NCBI RefSeq assembly: GCF_013033355.1
Contig: NZ_WQDY01000006.1
Span: forward strand, 1-64,000
Source: Ruegeria lacuscaerulensis
GTDB lineage: Bacteria; Pseudomonadota; Alphaproteobacteria; Rhodobacterales; Rhodobacteraceae
Reading direction: 5' to 3'
DNA: 64,000 nt
The notes below the pieces were generated by a model. It was not told the origin of the DNA and searched no databases. It saw only the letters and a program-made list of their open reading frames with translations. The position numbers and the translations under genes were made by a program. Numbering within the stretch: the stretch's first letter is position 1; every line of letters begins with the position of its first letter. Below are positions 53,013 to 62,153 of this stretch, one piece after another.

Positions 53013-53906
53013 ATGAGTATTGAATGGATTGCAGCGGATTGGGGCACCTCTCACTTGCGGGTTTGGGCCATGCAGGGCGGCAACGTTCTGGATCAGGCTC
53101 AATCCGACAAAGGGATGGGTAAGCTTCCGAAAGATGGGTTTCAAAACGCGCTGTTGGAACTGATCGATGACTGGTTAGGGGACGCACCGGTCGATGTCGT
53201 CGCCTGCGGCATGGTCGGTGCGCGCCAGGGTTGGGTTGAGGCCCCCTACTCGGCCGTGCCAACGGCCCCGGTGCCTGAAACGCCTATTCGTGTACCAAAT
53301 ACAGACCCCCGCATTCGCGCTTTTGTGGTGCCCGGTCTGAAACAGGCTGCCCCGCCAGATGTGATGCGTGGCGAGGAAACGCAAATCGCTGGTTTCCTGT
53401 CTGGGCGCAAGAACTGGGATGGTGTGATATGCCTGCCCGGAACGCATACCAAATGGGTCCAAGTCAGCGCCGACGAGGTCGTCAGCTTCCGAACTTTCAT
53501 GACAGGCGAGATGTTCAGTCTGCTTAGTGAGCAATCTGTTCTCAGACACTCAGTCAGTGACGGCTGGGATCAGGACGCTTTCGCCGAGGCCACGGCGGAC
53601 ACCCTGTCGAAACCCGAACAGATGGCGGCGCGCTTGTTTGGGCTGCGCGCATCGGATTTGTTGAACGCAGATGATCCGGGCGCCGCGCGCGCGCGATTGT
53701 CAGGTTACCTCATCGGGGCAGAACTGGCCGCCACGCGCCCCTACTGGCTGGGGCAACAAATCGCAATCATCGGGGCCGACAACCTTTCTAAAATCTATGC
53801 GCACGCGCTTAAACAGCAGGGCGCATTTGCTGAAATTGCGAACAATACCCAGGCCACTCTGGAGGGTCTGCGGCAAGCCCGGAACCGCACGAGGCAAACA
53901 GCATGA
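53013..53906 (+). CDS. dgoK: 2-dehydro-3-deoxygalactonokinase
   Basis: Product of 297 residues of the DgoK family. The start IEWIAADWGTSHLRVWAM has the ATP-binding DxGTS motif of the ASKHA fold, followed by PGTHTKWV and TFMTGEMF, both characteristic of DgoK. It phosphorylates 2-keto-3-deoxygalactonate at O6. It begins four bases after the dehydrogenase gene and overlaps dgoA by four, giving a tight pathway operon. Confidence 0.93.
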   Translation: MSIEWIAADWGTSHLRVWAMQGGNVLDQAQSDKGMGKLPKDGFQNALLELIDDWLGDAPVDVVACGMVGARQGWVEAPYSAVPTAPVPETPIRVPNTDPRIRAFVVPGLKQAAPPDVMRGEETQIAGFLSGRKNWDGVICLPGTHTKWVQVSADEVVSFRTFMTGEMFSLLSEQSVLRHSVSDGWDQDAFAEATADTLSKPEQMAARLFGLRASDLLNADDPGAARARLSGYLIGAELAATRPYWLGQQIAIIGADNLSKIYAHALKQQGAFAEIANNTQATLEGLRQARNRTRQTA

Positions 53907-54508
53907 GCAGACCCATCATCGCCATTCTCAGAGGGCTGCGTCCTACCGAAGCTGCAGATGTAGGCGCCACCCTGATCGACGCTGGCATCGACAAAATCGA
54001 AGTTCCGCTGAACTCTCCCGACCCGCTCGATAGCATCGGGATTCTAGCCGACAAATACGGCGAAAAATCCCTGATTGGCGCTGGTACAGTCTTGGCCACA
54101 TATCAAGTGGAGGCCGTGGCCGCTGTCGGAGGTAAGCTGATCGTTTCACCGAACTGCGACATCGATGTCATCAAACGATCGGTCAGTCTGAACCTGCAAA
54201 GCTGGCCTGGCATCTATACACCTACCGAAGCGTTCAATGCTCTCAAGGCCGGGGCAACCGGCCTTAAGCTGTTTCCCGGCGTAATGGCAGGCCCCGCGGG
54301 TTTGGCTGCATTGCGCCCCGTTTTGCCTGCAGGCACACAAGTCTTCGCCGTCGGTGGCGCAGGCCCTGAAAACTTTGGCGAGTGGATCAACGCCGGCGCA
54401 GATGGGTTCGGCATAGGATCAGCCCTGTTCAAACCGGGTATGTCAGTGTCCGAGATTGCCGAGCGCGCCCGCAAGATCGTTGCGGCCTATGACAAGGCGG
54501 TTGGATGA
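53903..54508 (+). CDS. dgoA: 2-dehydro-3-deoxy-6-phosphogalactonate aldolase
   Basis: Product of 201 residues of the KDPG/KDPGal aldolase family (TIM barrel). Lys122 in GLKLFPG is the Schiff-base lysine, Glu33 in KIEVPLN is the general base, and PGIYTPTEA is the usual substrate loop. It cleaves KDPGal to pyruvate and glyceraldehyde 3-phosphate. Position directly after dgoK supports DgoA over the Entner-Doudoroff Eda. Confidence 0.93.
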   Translation: MSRPIIAILRGLRPTEAADVGATLIDAGIDKIEVPLNSPDPLDSIGILADKYGEKSLIGAGTVLATYQVEAVAAVGGKLIVSPNCDIDVIKRSVSLNLQSWPGIYTPTEAFNALKAGATGLKLFPGVMAGPAGLAALRPVLPAGTQVFAVGGAGPENFGEWINAGADGFGIGSALFKPGMSVSEIAERARKIVAAYDKAVG

Positions 54509-55365
54509 ACTCCGTCTACGACGATCGCCCCTGCGAGCTGGGCGAGGGGCCGCTGTGGCACCCCGGTCGGCGACAGCTGTTCTGGTTCGACATTCTTGGC
54601 AAACGGCTGCTCACGCAACGTGACGGTGTGCCCCAAAGCTGGCAATTCGATGAACATGTCTCAGCCGCAGGGTGGGTCAACCGGGGCGTGCTGCTTATTG
54701 CGTCTGAAACCGGCCTGTGGCGGTTCAGCCTGGACACTGGCGAAAAAGAGTTGATCGCAACACTAGAGGCAGAGAATTCCATAACGCGCTCGAATGATGG
54801 CCGGGCTGATCCGTGGGGCGGGTTCTGGATCGGAACGATGGGCAAGAACGCGGAACATGGGGCTGGATCGATCTATCGGTTCTGGCGCGGCGAAGTCCGC
54901 CGTTTGGTGCCAGATGTCACGATCTCTAACGCCATCTGTTTCGCGCCGGACCGATCCTGTGCCTATTTTTCTGACACAATGACCAAACAGGTTATGCGCT
55001 GGTCGCTGAACCCTCAGACTGGCTGGCCGGAAGGCGACAGCACCGTTTTCCTTGACCTGCGCGATGATCACCTGAACCCTGACGGCGCGGTGGTAGATAC
55101 CGAAGGCCAGATATGGATCGCGCAATGGGGTGCGCATCGCGTCGCAGTGTATTCTCCTGACGGGCAGTTCCTGAAAGCCGTGACCTTTGACGCGGCGCAT
55201 ACGTCATGCCCGGCGTTTGGAGGCGACGATTTGACAACCCTTTTCTGCACAACCGCGCGCCAAGGGCTGGATGCCGAAACGCTTAGAAACCATCCCACAA
55301 ACGGTATGACCTTTGCCGCACCAAATGCGGGGCAAGGCCAGCCAGAACACAGAGTGATCCTATGA
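54505..55365 (+). CDS. SMP-30/gluconolactonase-family sugar lactonase
   Basis: Product of 286 residues with the SMP-30 six-bladed propeller. Glu13 in ELGEGPLWHP and the Asn and Asp in RSNDGRADPWGGFWIGTM and NPDGAVVDTEG are the divalent metal ligands. It would open galactono-1,4-lactone to D-galactonate, the step between the dehydrogenase and dehydratase. Both ends overlap neighbours by four bases. Confidence 0.9.
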   Translation: MNSVYDDRPCELGEGPLWHPGRRQLFWFDILGKRLLTQRDGVPQSWQFDEHVSAAGWVNRGVLLIASETGLWRFSLDTGEKELIATLEAENSITRSNDGRADPWGGFWIGTMGKNAEHGAGSIYRFWRGEVRRLVPDVTISNAICFAPDRSCAYFSDTMTKQVMRWSLNPQTGWPEGDSTVFLDLRDDHLNPDGAVVDTEGQIWIAQWGAHRVAVYSPDGQFLKAVTFDAAHTSCPAFGGDDLTTLFCTTARQGLDAETLRNHPTNGMTFAAPNAGQGQPEHRVIL

Positions 55366-57281
55366 CTCCCGAACTCGGCGTCTGCTATTACCCCGAACAC
55401 TGGCCAGAAGAAAACTGGGCTGAGGATGCCGCCCGCATGGTCGAGACCGGGCTGTCCTGGGTACGCATTGGCGAATTCGCCTGGAGTCGGATGGAGCCTA
55501 CTCCAGGCGATTTGCAATTCGACTGGCTGGATCGGGCCATTGAAACACTCGGTGCAGCCGGTCTGAAAGTGGTTCTGGGAACCCCGACTGCCACACCTCC
55601 GCGGTGGATGATTGAGAAACATCCTGACATGCTGGCAATGAATCCGGATGGAAGCCCACGCGAATTTGGTTCTCGCAGGCACTACTGCTTTAGCCATGAA
55701 GGTTATATCGCGGAATGCGCGCGGATCACCCGTATCATGAGCGAACGCTATGGTCGAAACCCTCACATCGCAGCATGGCAGATAGACAATGAATACGGCT
55801 GCCATGACACAACCCTCAGCTACAGCCCGGTCGCGCTTGTCGCGTTTCAGAGCTGGCTTGAAGCGAAATATGGCTCGATTGACACGTTAAATACGGCGTG
55901 GGGTAATGTGTTCTGGTCGATGGAATATGACGGGTTCGACCAGATTGACCTGCCCAACCTAACTGTGACTGAACCCAACCCCGCCCATGTTCTGGCCTTT
56001 CGCCGGTTCAGCTCGGATCAGGTGGTGGTGTTCAACAAAGCACAAGTGGACGTGTTACGCGGGCAGACCGACGCGCCGTTGTTGCACAATTACATGGGTC
56101 GCGTGCTGGAGTTCGACCATTTCAAGGTGGGCGAGGACTTGGATATCGCCACGTGGGATAGCTATCCGATCGGTTTTCTGTCGGACCGTCTTGAGGCGGA
56201 TGAGGCGCACAAGACCGCCTTTTTGCAACAGGGTGATCCTGACATGCAAGCCTTCCACCACGACCTCTACCGCGCGGTGGGGCGGGGTCGCTGGTGGGTG
56301 ATGGAGCAACAACCCGGCCCGGTGAACTGGGCCCCATACAACCCGGCGCCGCTGCCGGGTATGGTCAAGCTCTGGTCGCTTGAGGCTGTCGCCCATGGCG
56401 CCGAGGTGGTCAGCTACTTCCGCTGGCGTCAGGCACCGTTCGCACAAGAACAGATGCATGCCGGGCTTTTGACGCCGAATGATCGCCCGGCCCCCGGATT
56501 AACTGAAGCGCGGGAAACTGCAGACACCTTAGCCGAAATCGGTCCGGTGGCCCAAACAAGGGCAGACGCTGCCATTCTGTTCGACTATGCCTCGGATTGG
56601 GCATGGGCGACACAGCCTCAAGGCGCTGGGTTTGATTACTTCCGGCTGGTGTTCTCGGCCTATCGCGCCCTGCGCCGGGCGGGGCTGTCGGCGGATTTCC
56701 TTTCACCCGACACAATCCCAGAGAACGGATACAAAATCATTCTGGCACCGGGCCTGGCGACAATCGACAAAGACCTTGAACATCGCATCCAACAGGGATG
56801 CACTCTGGCGATCCTTGGACCGCGCAGTGGGGCGATCACACACGATTTTCAGATCCCAAGCACAGGCCGCCCCGGATTAACCGGATTGGACAGCGAAGTT
56901 GATCTGATTGAGACCTTGCCACCGTCGATCCAACGAAACGTCACAGGTGGTGGTGCGGCCCAGCATTGGGTTGAGCGGTTGTCGGGAACAGCTCCGGCCT
57001 TGTTGACTCATGCAGATGGCACCCCCGCGCTTACAGGTACAGATACCCTTTGGTACCTCGCTGGGTTTCCCGATGAGCCTCTATGGGATCGCGTCGTTCA
57101 AATGGCGGCCCAACATACCGGTTTGAAACTGCATCCTGTTCCCGGTGGCCTGCGCCGCCGCGAGACTGAACACCACGTGTTCCTGATCAACTACAACGCG
57201 ACGCCGGTCACGTGGAACGGGCACGTGATTGATGCCTGTGATGTACTGATCGTTGAGAAAGAAACGCCCGCCGAAGGATAA
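55362..57281 (+). CDS. GH42 beta-galactosidase
   Basis: Product of 639 residues, normal for GH42. CYYPEHWPEENW is the N-terminal signature, Glu144 in IDNEYGCH is the acid/base, and Glu315 in WWVMEQQPGPVNWA is the nucleophile. A trimerisation-like middle domain and a small C-terminal beta domain follow. No signal peptide, so it hydrolyses imported beta-galactosides in the cytoplasm. It is the last gene of the galactoside operon, and its end overlaps the terminator hairpin. Confidence 0.94.
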   Translation: MTPELGVCYYPEHWPEENWAEDAARMVETGLSWVRIGEFAWSRMEPTPGDLQFDWLDRAIETLGAAGLKVVLGTPTATPPRWMIEKHPDMLAMNPDGSPREFGSRRHYCFSHEGYIAECARITRIMSERYGRNPHIAAWQIDNEYGCHDTTLSYSPVALVAFQSWLEAKYGSIDTLNTAWGNVFWSMEYDGFDQIDLPNLTVTEPNPAHVLAFRRFSSDQVVVFNKAQVDVLRGQTDAPLLHNYMGRVLEFDHFKVGEDLDIATWDSYPIGFLSDRLEADEAHKTAFLQQGDPDMQAFHHDLYRAVGRGRWWVMEQQPGPVNWAPYNPAPLPGMVKLWSLEAVAHGAEVVSYFRWRQAPFAQEQMHAGLLTPNDRPAPGLTEARETADTLAEIGPVAQTRADAAILFDYASDWAWATQPQGAGFDYFRLVFSAYRALRRAGLSADFLSPDTIPENGYKIILAPGLATIDKDLEHRIQQGCTLAILGPRSGAITHDFQIPSTGRPGLTGLDSEVDLIETLPPSIQRNVTGGGAAQHWVERLSGTAPALLTHADGTPALTGTDTLWYLAGFPDEPLWDRVVQMAAQHTGLKLHPVPGGLRRRETEHHVFLINYNATPVTWNGHVIDACDVLIVEKETPAEG

Positions 57282-57294
57282 TTCCGGCGGGCGT
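57264..57294. terminator. Bidirectional terminator between the galactoside and polyamine operons
   Basis: A 10-bp stem ACGCCCGCCG/CGGCGGGCGT with an 11-base loop overlaps the last codons of the GH42 gene and lies 11 bases beyond the convergent permease stop. No long T-run is present, so strength is uncertain. Confidence 0.65.
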
Positions 57295-57305
57295 GATTGA
57301 CGTCG

Positions 57306-58559
57306 CTAGTCTGTCTTCAGACTGTTCGGATCAAAGGCCCCGCCGAACCCACCGTTTGTCGACGGCTGCGGCTCCGAGCTCGACTCCTCGTCGCCTCCGC
57401 CCAACGTGTTCGGTGCAAACACATTGCCAAACCCGCTGTTGTTTGACGGTTTCGGCATTGATTGCGCACCACCCTGTTCGGCCTCTTCCGCTTCGCGCTG
57501 TTTGCGGCGTTCTTCACGTTGCTTGCGCAGTTCTTGAATACGTTGCTCCGCCTCAAGCTGCTTTTGCTCTTTGACGTTGGCGATGCATTGCGCAGGGTTA
57601 TAGGCTGTCGCGGTGCCAACCACGGTGATCGTGGCCACGCCGAAGACAACCACCAAAAGGGCCGCCACGTTGCCCGCGAAGAAGCTGGGCAACTTGATCT
57701 TGCCCGCCAATTCCTCGACCGTGGCGTTCTTGCGCGCGGCGGCCACCAGCTCTTGCCGTTTCAGCTTGGCTTCATTCAGTAGAGCAAAGAACACAGTTAG
57801 CGCCACGATGATGAAGGCCAAAGCCGAGATCGAAGGCGTGATGCCGTACCGCACCTTTTGCGCCAGTTCGATGGTCAGCGTCGGGTATTCGCCAAAGGTG
57901 AAAGTGGTCGTGTTGTAGTTCTCGAACGACGCGAGGAATGCCAGCACTGCGGCGCTTGCAATCGCGGGTCGCATGAAGGGCAGCAGGATCTTGCGGAATG
58001 CCTGCGCATGGGTCGCACCAAGGTCCAGCGCGGCCTCGGTCAAGGCCACGTCGTATCGCTGCAGACGCGCCACCAGCACCAGCATGCAGTAACTGGCGAT
58101 AAAGGTGGACTGGCCAATCACCGTCAGGAAGATGCCGTTCGACAACACACTATCCGCGCCCAGCCCGAGCATCCGGTTGATCCGGTCCCAGAACACCAGT
58201 GTCGAAATCCCCAGCACAACGCCGGGGATCAGGATCGGCGCGATGATGATAGTGTAATAAGTCGCGCGCAGCTTGGGCCAGATTTGGGTCAGCATCAGCG
58301 CCCCCGCCAGCCCCATCGCAACCGACAAAACCACCGTACCGGCCCCGATTATTAGCGAGTTCTTGATGCCGTTCAGGATACGCTGATCCTGAAACAGTTC
58401 TCCGAACCACTGGAAGGTCAGGCATTCCCACGGGGTCATCCGTGGGAATGCGGACGAGTTGAAGGCTGTGACTGACATGATCACCAGCGGGCCCAGCAGA
58501 TACAGGAAGAAGATCGCCAGATAGACCCAGATGCTGATACGCAGGAAGGACAGGTTCAT
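57306..58559 (-). CDS. Polyamine-type ABC importer permease (PotC-like) with unusual C-terminal extension
   Basis: Product of 417 residues. Residues 1-265 are a normal PotC-type permease with about six helices and the EAA loop EAALDLGATHAQAFRKILLP at 175-194. Typical PotC proteins end near 265-275. Here another hydrophobic helix lies at about 296-316, then a highly charged Glu/Arg/Lys coiled coil (about 330-362) and a low-complexity tail with two related motifs, GFGNVFAPNTL and GFGGAFDPNSL. The tail has no transport function that I know. It overlaps the other permease gene by four bases and is last in the operon. Confidence 0.88.
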   Translation of the reverse strand: MNLSFLRISIWVYLAIFFLYLLGPLVIMSVTAFNSSAFPRMTPWECLTFQWFGELFQDQRILNGIKNSLIIGAGTVVLSVAMGLAGALMLTQIWPKLRATYYTIIIAPILIPGVVLGISTLVFWDRINRMLGLGADSVLSNGIFLTVIGQSTFIASYCMLVLVARLQRYDVALTEAALDLGATHAQAFRKILLPFMRPAIASAAVLAFLASFENYNTTTFTFGEYPTLTIELAQKVRYGITPSISALAFIIVALTVFFALLNEAKLKRQELVAAARKNATVEELAGKIKLPSFFAGNVAALLVVVFGVATITVVGTATAYNPAQCIANVKEQKQLEAEQRIQELRKQREERRKQREAEEAEQGGAQSMPKPSNNSGFGNVFAPNTLGGGDEESSSEPQPSTNGGFGGAFDPNSLKTD

Positions 58560-59476
58560 TTCCCGATATCCCCCATATTCACCTTGAACAGGCGCATCAC
58601 GGCCAGCACGAACAGGATACAGGTCACCAGCAGCACGATGGCGTAGGCGGCCCCCTGCGGCCAGTCATTATTATCGTTGAACTGCTGATAGATCAGCTGC
58701 GTGAACCACAGCGAGGACGGCCCGCCCAGAATCTGCGGCGCGGCCAGCGCGCCAGCCGACAACATGAACACCATCGTACAGCCCGAGCTGATCCCCGGCT
58801 TGGCGTAAGGAATAACTACCCGCCAGTGAATACGCCACCAGGGCGCACCCAGATCCCGCGCGGCCTCGATCTGATTGTGGTCCAGACTTTCGATCACGTT
58901 ATAGATCGGGAAAATCATCAGCAGGATGTAGGCATAGCCAAGCCCTGCATAGAGCGCGATATCGTTGCGGATAAAGTCAAACGGCGTATCCCAGATGCCC
59001 AGCCCCATGAACAAGGTATTCAGCACACCTGTCTCGCCAAAGATAATCCGCAAAGCAAAGGCACGCAGGATTTCGTTAATCCAGTAGGGGATGATCAGCA
59101 TGATCGCAAAGATGCGGATGTGGCTGCCTTTGGACTGACCCAGATAATAGGCGATCGGGTAGCACAGGATCAGGTTGAAGATCGTCACACAGACCGCAGC
59201 CAGCAAAGTGCGGAAAAACACGCGCAGATCAACTGCGTTATAGTCCTGACTGCCGCCTTCGGGGCCGTAGATCAGGTATTTGTAGTTCTCCAGCGTATAG
59301 ACATCCTTTGGCCCGCCAATCTCGGGCGGAGGCAGGTTGGGCCGGAATGAGAAATCCAGCATCGACAACTGAGGGAGGATGATCAGGCCGATGGTCCAGA
59401 AGATCACCAGACCCAGAATCGCCAGCCCCATGCCTGTGCCATTGCGGTTGAAGAATTCTTTCAGGAAACGGGGCAT
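58556..59476 (-). CDS. Polyamine-type ABC importer permease (PotB-like)
   Basis: Product of 306 residues with about six helices and the EAA loop EAARDLGAPWWRIHWRVVIP. The ATG at 59476 (MPRFLKEFFNR) was chosen because a longer reading to 59620 runs through the ATPase gene. It lies 10 bases after the ATPase stop. With the PotC-like partner it forms the channel for a polyamine or related cation; the substrate is inferred from similarity of the whole operon to Pot systems. Confidence 0.9.
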   Translation of the reverse strand: MPRFLKEFFNRNGTGMGLAILGLVIFWTIGLIILPQLSMLDFSFRPNLPPPEIGGPKDVYTLENYKYLIYGPEGGSQDYNAVDLRVFFRTLLAAVCVTIFNLILCYPIAYYLGQSKGSHIRIFAIMLIIPYWINEILRAFALRIIFGETGVLNTLFMGLGIWDTPFDFIRNDIALYAGLGYAYILLMIFPIYNVIESLDHNQIEAARDLGAPWWRIHWRVVIPYAKPGISSGCTMVFMLSAGALAAPQILGGPSSLWFTQLIYQQFNDNNDWPQGAAYAIVLLVTCILFVLAVMRLFKVNMGDIGK

Positions 59477-59486
59477 GTGATTTCCC

Positions 59487-60599
59487 CTATTCCGCAGCCA
59501 GCTCACCTGCCGGAACCAGAACCGCGTTGCGGGTCTCGTATTCCAGCCGGATGGTCTGGCCTGTGTGATCCTCGAAGGATTGCCCGACATTGGGCAGGGA
59601 TACCTTGATCTCTTTACCACCGTCGCCTTCGGTGAAAATGTTGAAGACGTTGCCTTCGAATTCTTCGTGCTTCACACGTGCCGTAACGCAATGGTCGCCC
59701 GGGGCGTCATCGGAAGCGATAGCAAAGGCTTCGGGTCGGACGAACATCATTGCCTCATCTCCTTCGCGCATCTTGCCCTGATTTGCAGTGGAGATCCGCG
59801 CCACCAGATCGCCGGTGCGATTGGTCGAGATCACGGCTTCAGTCCCCATGACCCGCCTGATCTTGCCTCGGAACACGTTGTTTTCCCCAACGAACGAGGC
59901 CGCAAAAGCCGTGTTTGGGTCATTGTAAATCGTCTTGCCGTCAGCAATCTGGTCGATCACACCCGCCCGCATCACGGCGATGTTGTCGGACATGGTCAGC
60001 GCCTCGCCTTGATCGTGGGTGATGTAAATAAAAGTAATCCCCACACGTTGCTGAATCTCGCGCAGTTCGGTGCGCATATGCTGGCGCAGCTTCAGGTCCA
60101 GCGCCGAGAGCGGCTCGTCCAGCAGCAATACGTCGGGTTCGGCGCACAGGGCGCGCGCGATGGCCACACGCTGACGCTGGCCGCCTGAGAGTTCACTAGG
60201 CAGTTTGTCGCCCTGCCCCGGCAAGGCGATCATGTCCAGCAACTCATCCGCGCGTTTGCGGCGCTCTCTGGCACTGGCTCCTTTGATTTCCATTGAGAAG
60301 GTGATGTTCTCCCAGACCTTCATCAGCGGAAACAGTGCGAGGTTCTGGAAGATCAGTGCAGTGGGCCGTTTGTTCGGGCCGATCCCGCGCATGTCGTTGC
60401 CACCGATCAGAACCTTGCCTTCGCTGGGATCAAGAAAGCCGGAAACAGCCCGCAAGATCGTCGTCTTGCCGCAGCCCGAGGGGCCAAGGAACGAAAAGAA
60501 ATCCCCCCCGTTGATGTTCACATTAGCATCCCGCACGGCGACGAAATCGCCGAACCGAATCCACAGGTTTTCCAGATCTACACCGACCCCTGCACTCAT
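59487..60599 (-). CDS. Polyamine-type ABC importer ATPase (PotA-like)
   Basis: Product of 370 residues. Walker A GPSGCGKTT, signature LSGGQRQRV and Walker B VLLLDEPLSALD lie in the first 180 residues; the C-terminal part is a TOBE domain of the PotA/FbpC kind (MMFVRPEAFAI). It is the second gene of the operon, 115 bases after the binding-protein stop. Confidence 0.92.
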   Translation of the reverse strand: MSAGVGVDLENLWIRFGDFVAVRDANVNINGGDFFSFLGPSGCGKTTILRAVSGFLDPSEGKVLIGGNDMRGIGPNKRPTALIFQNLALFPLMKVWENITFSMEIKGASARERRKRADELLDMIALPGQGDKLPSELSGGQRQRVAIARALCAEPDVLLLDEPLSALDLKLRQHMRTELREIQQRVGITFIYITHDQGEALTMSDNIAVMRAGVIDQIADGKTIYNDPNTAFAASFVGENNVFRGKIRRVMGTEAVISTNRTGDLVARISTANQGKMREGDEAMMFVRPEAFAIASDDAPGDHCVTARVKHEEFEGNVFNIFTEGDGGKEIKVSLPNVGQSFEDHTGQTIRLEYETRNAVLVPAGELAAE

Positions 60600-60673
60600 T
60601 TTAGGTATCTCCGTCTGGTGCGGATGGGGACCACACCGATATAGTGTCCGTCACGCCAAAGCGCACGGATGGA

Positions 60674-60697
60674 TGGCCCCCCGCGACATCGCGGAGG
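60674..60697 (-). other. Intercistronic hairpin between binding-protein and ATPase genes
   Basis: CCGCG-ACAT-CGCGG, extended by a further GCCC/GGGC region with one mismatch, lies just after the binding-protein stop and has no T-run. It likely stabilises the binding-protein message or causes partial termination, as in the galactoside operon. Confidence 0.5.
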
Positions 60698-60714
60698 GCG
60701 TCGTTTCAAAGCGA

Positions 60715-61839
60715 TCAGGCGCTTTTGAACTTGTTGACGAACTCAGTCCGGGTTTCGGCGTACCACGGTGCCTCAGCCGGCCACGGGTTGAGGTTGGCCA
60801 GCGAGTCGCCCGGATAAGCCTCGGCAAAGTTCTTCTTGTAGGTGTCGCCCGAATATTGATCGGCACCCAGAACTGGCGAGTTATAGCCGTGGCTGTCGAT
60901 CGCCACACCAGCCGGCTTCGCCTGATAGGCAAAGTCGATGAAGGCGTAGATCTGATCGATATTCGTCGCACCGGTCGGAATCGACATACCGTCAACCCAG
61001 GCCATCGCACCTTCAACAGGGGCTTGGTAGTGTACAGGCTCGCCTGCCGATTTCAACGCCAGCGGTGGGCCGTCCCAAGTCTGACCAACCACAACACCTT
61101 CGTTCAGCAGACCGTTTTTCTGAGTATCCGCGTCATTCCAGATCAGCTTGATCCGGTTCTTGCGCTCGATGCACCAGTCGGCGATCTGGCCCCAAACCTT
61201 GCGCATGGTGTCTTCGTCACCATAAGCGGCCCAGACCGAACCCGGCTCCATCTCACCCGAACGTTCCATGTAAAGACCTGCGCCCAGCATCATCGAATGC
61301 GCGCGACCCATGGTTTTGCCCGCGTTCTCCTCGGACCATACATCGCCATAAGACGGCGCATCGCCTTCGGGCAGCCATAGATCGGTGCGATAGGCAATGC
61401 CCTCGGTGCCCCAGATATGCGGCAGCCAATGCACGCCCGCGTCACCAAAGTTCCACGCATCCGTGCCAATCGCAGCCATCGCCGGGTTCACCAGATCAAT
61501 CGGCACCTTATTCATGTCGAAGGGCTGCAACAGCTCCAGCGGTTCCCACTGCAAGGACCGGTTGTTGGTGGGCGAGACGATGTCAAAGCCCTGGCCTTTG
61601 GTGGCCTTCATCTTGTTGATGATCTCTTCGTTCGAACCAATACCAGTATAGTTGACCTTGATTCCGGTCAGAGTTTCAAACTCCTGCAGGAAGGACGGCG
61701 GCAGGTAGTCCGACCACATCAGGATGTTGATTTCACCCGACGAGGCCAGCGCGCTTTTGCTATAAAGCGGGGCAGCCAGCGCCGCCGCACCAGCGCCTTT
61801 CAGGACTGTCCGCCGGGACAGGGTCTTGAATTCAGTCAT
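60715..61839 (-). CDS. Polyamine-type ABC importer substrate-binding protein (PotD-like), Tat-exported
   Basis: Product of 374 residues. The start MTEFKTLSRRTVLKGAGAAA is a twin-arginine signal (SRRTVLKG) ending near SALASS. The mature part begins INILMWSDYLPPSFLQEFE, a PotD-type fold, with IPTGATNIDQIYAFIDF near the C-terminus. The ATG at 61839 has GGGAGA upstream; an in-frame ATG at 61860 is poorer. It heads the leftward operon. Putrescine or spermidine are the usual ligands. Confidence 0.9.
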   Translation of the reverse strand: MTEFKTLSRRTVLKGAGAAALAAPLYSKSALASSGEINILMWSDYLPPSFLQEFETLTGIKVNYTGIGSNEEIINKMKATKGQGFDIVSPTNNRSLQWEPLELLQPFDMNKVPIDLVNPAMAAIGTDAWNFGDAGVHWLPHIWGTEGIAYRTDLWLPEGDAPSYGDVWSEENAGKTMGRAHSMMLGAGLYMERSGEMEPGSVWAAYGDEDTMRKVWGQIADWCIERKNRIKLIWNDADTQKNGLLNEGVVVGQTWDGPPLALKSAGEPVHYQAPVEGAMAWVDGMSIPTGATNIDQIYAFIDFAYQAKPAGVAIDSHGYNSPVLGADQYSGDTYKKNFAEAYPGDSLANLNPWPAEAPWYAETRTEFVNKFKSA

Positions 61840-62153
61840 AGTTGTATCTCCCGTTTTCATTAGTTTTTTGTTTTTGTGTTTACACGCTAGACCTTTGCGA
61901 GACCTCTGTCAGTCCAAAAGTGACAGTTATCAGTTTTCATAGGTCCAGTTTGCGCTGCTCTCTTGCACGATCCTGTGCGCAATTCAGCAAATGCACGGCT
62001 CTGGCCCGAAAAACATCAAAATTGCAGAAACGTTAAAAATATGCCGCTTGATCCACATGCCGATAAATGAGGCAAAACGGAGCAGACCCGCTTACATGTC
62101 GAGTGAAGCAGGCAAAACCAGATATGAGAGTGCTTTAGTGATTTCCAGAAGAA
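61840..62153. other. Intergenic region between the polyamine and alpha-glucoside operons
   Basis: About 310 AT-richer bases that must contain the promoter of the polyamine operon and the 3' end of the alpha-glucoside transcript. I see no clear hairpin terminator and no convincing gene; a short rightward frame from 61991 is considered spurious. Confidence 0.5.

Noticed and set aside
60205..61380. Rightward frame of 391 codons opposite the polyamine ATPase and binding-protein genes.
   Set aside because: Runs across two real genes and the gap between them, and carries no recognisable domain.
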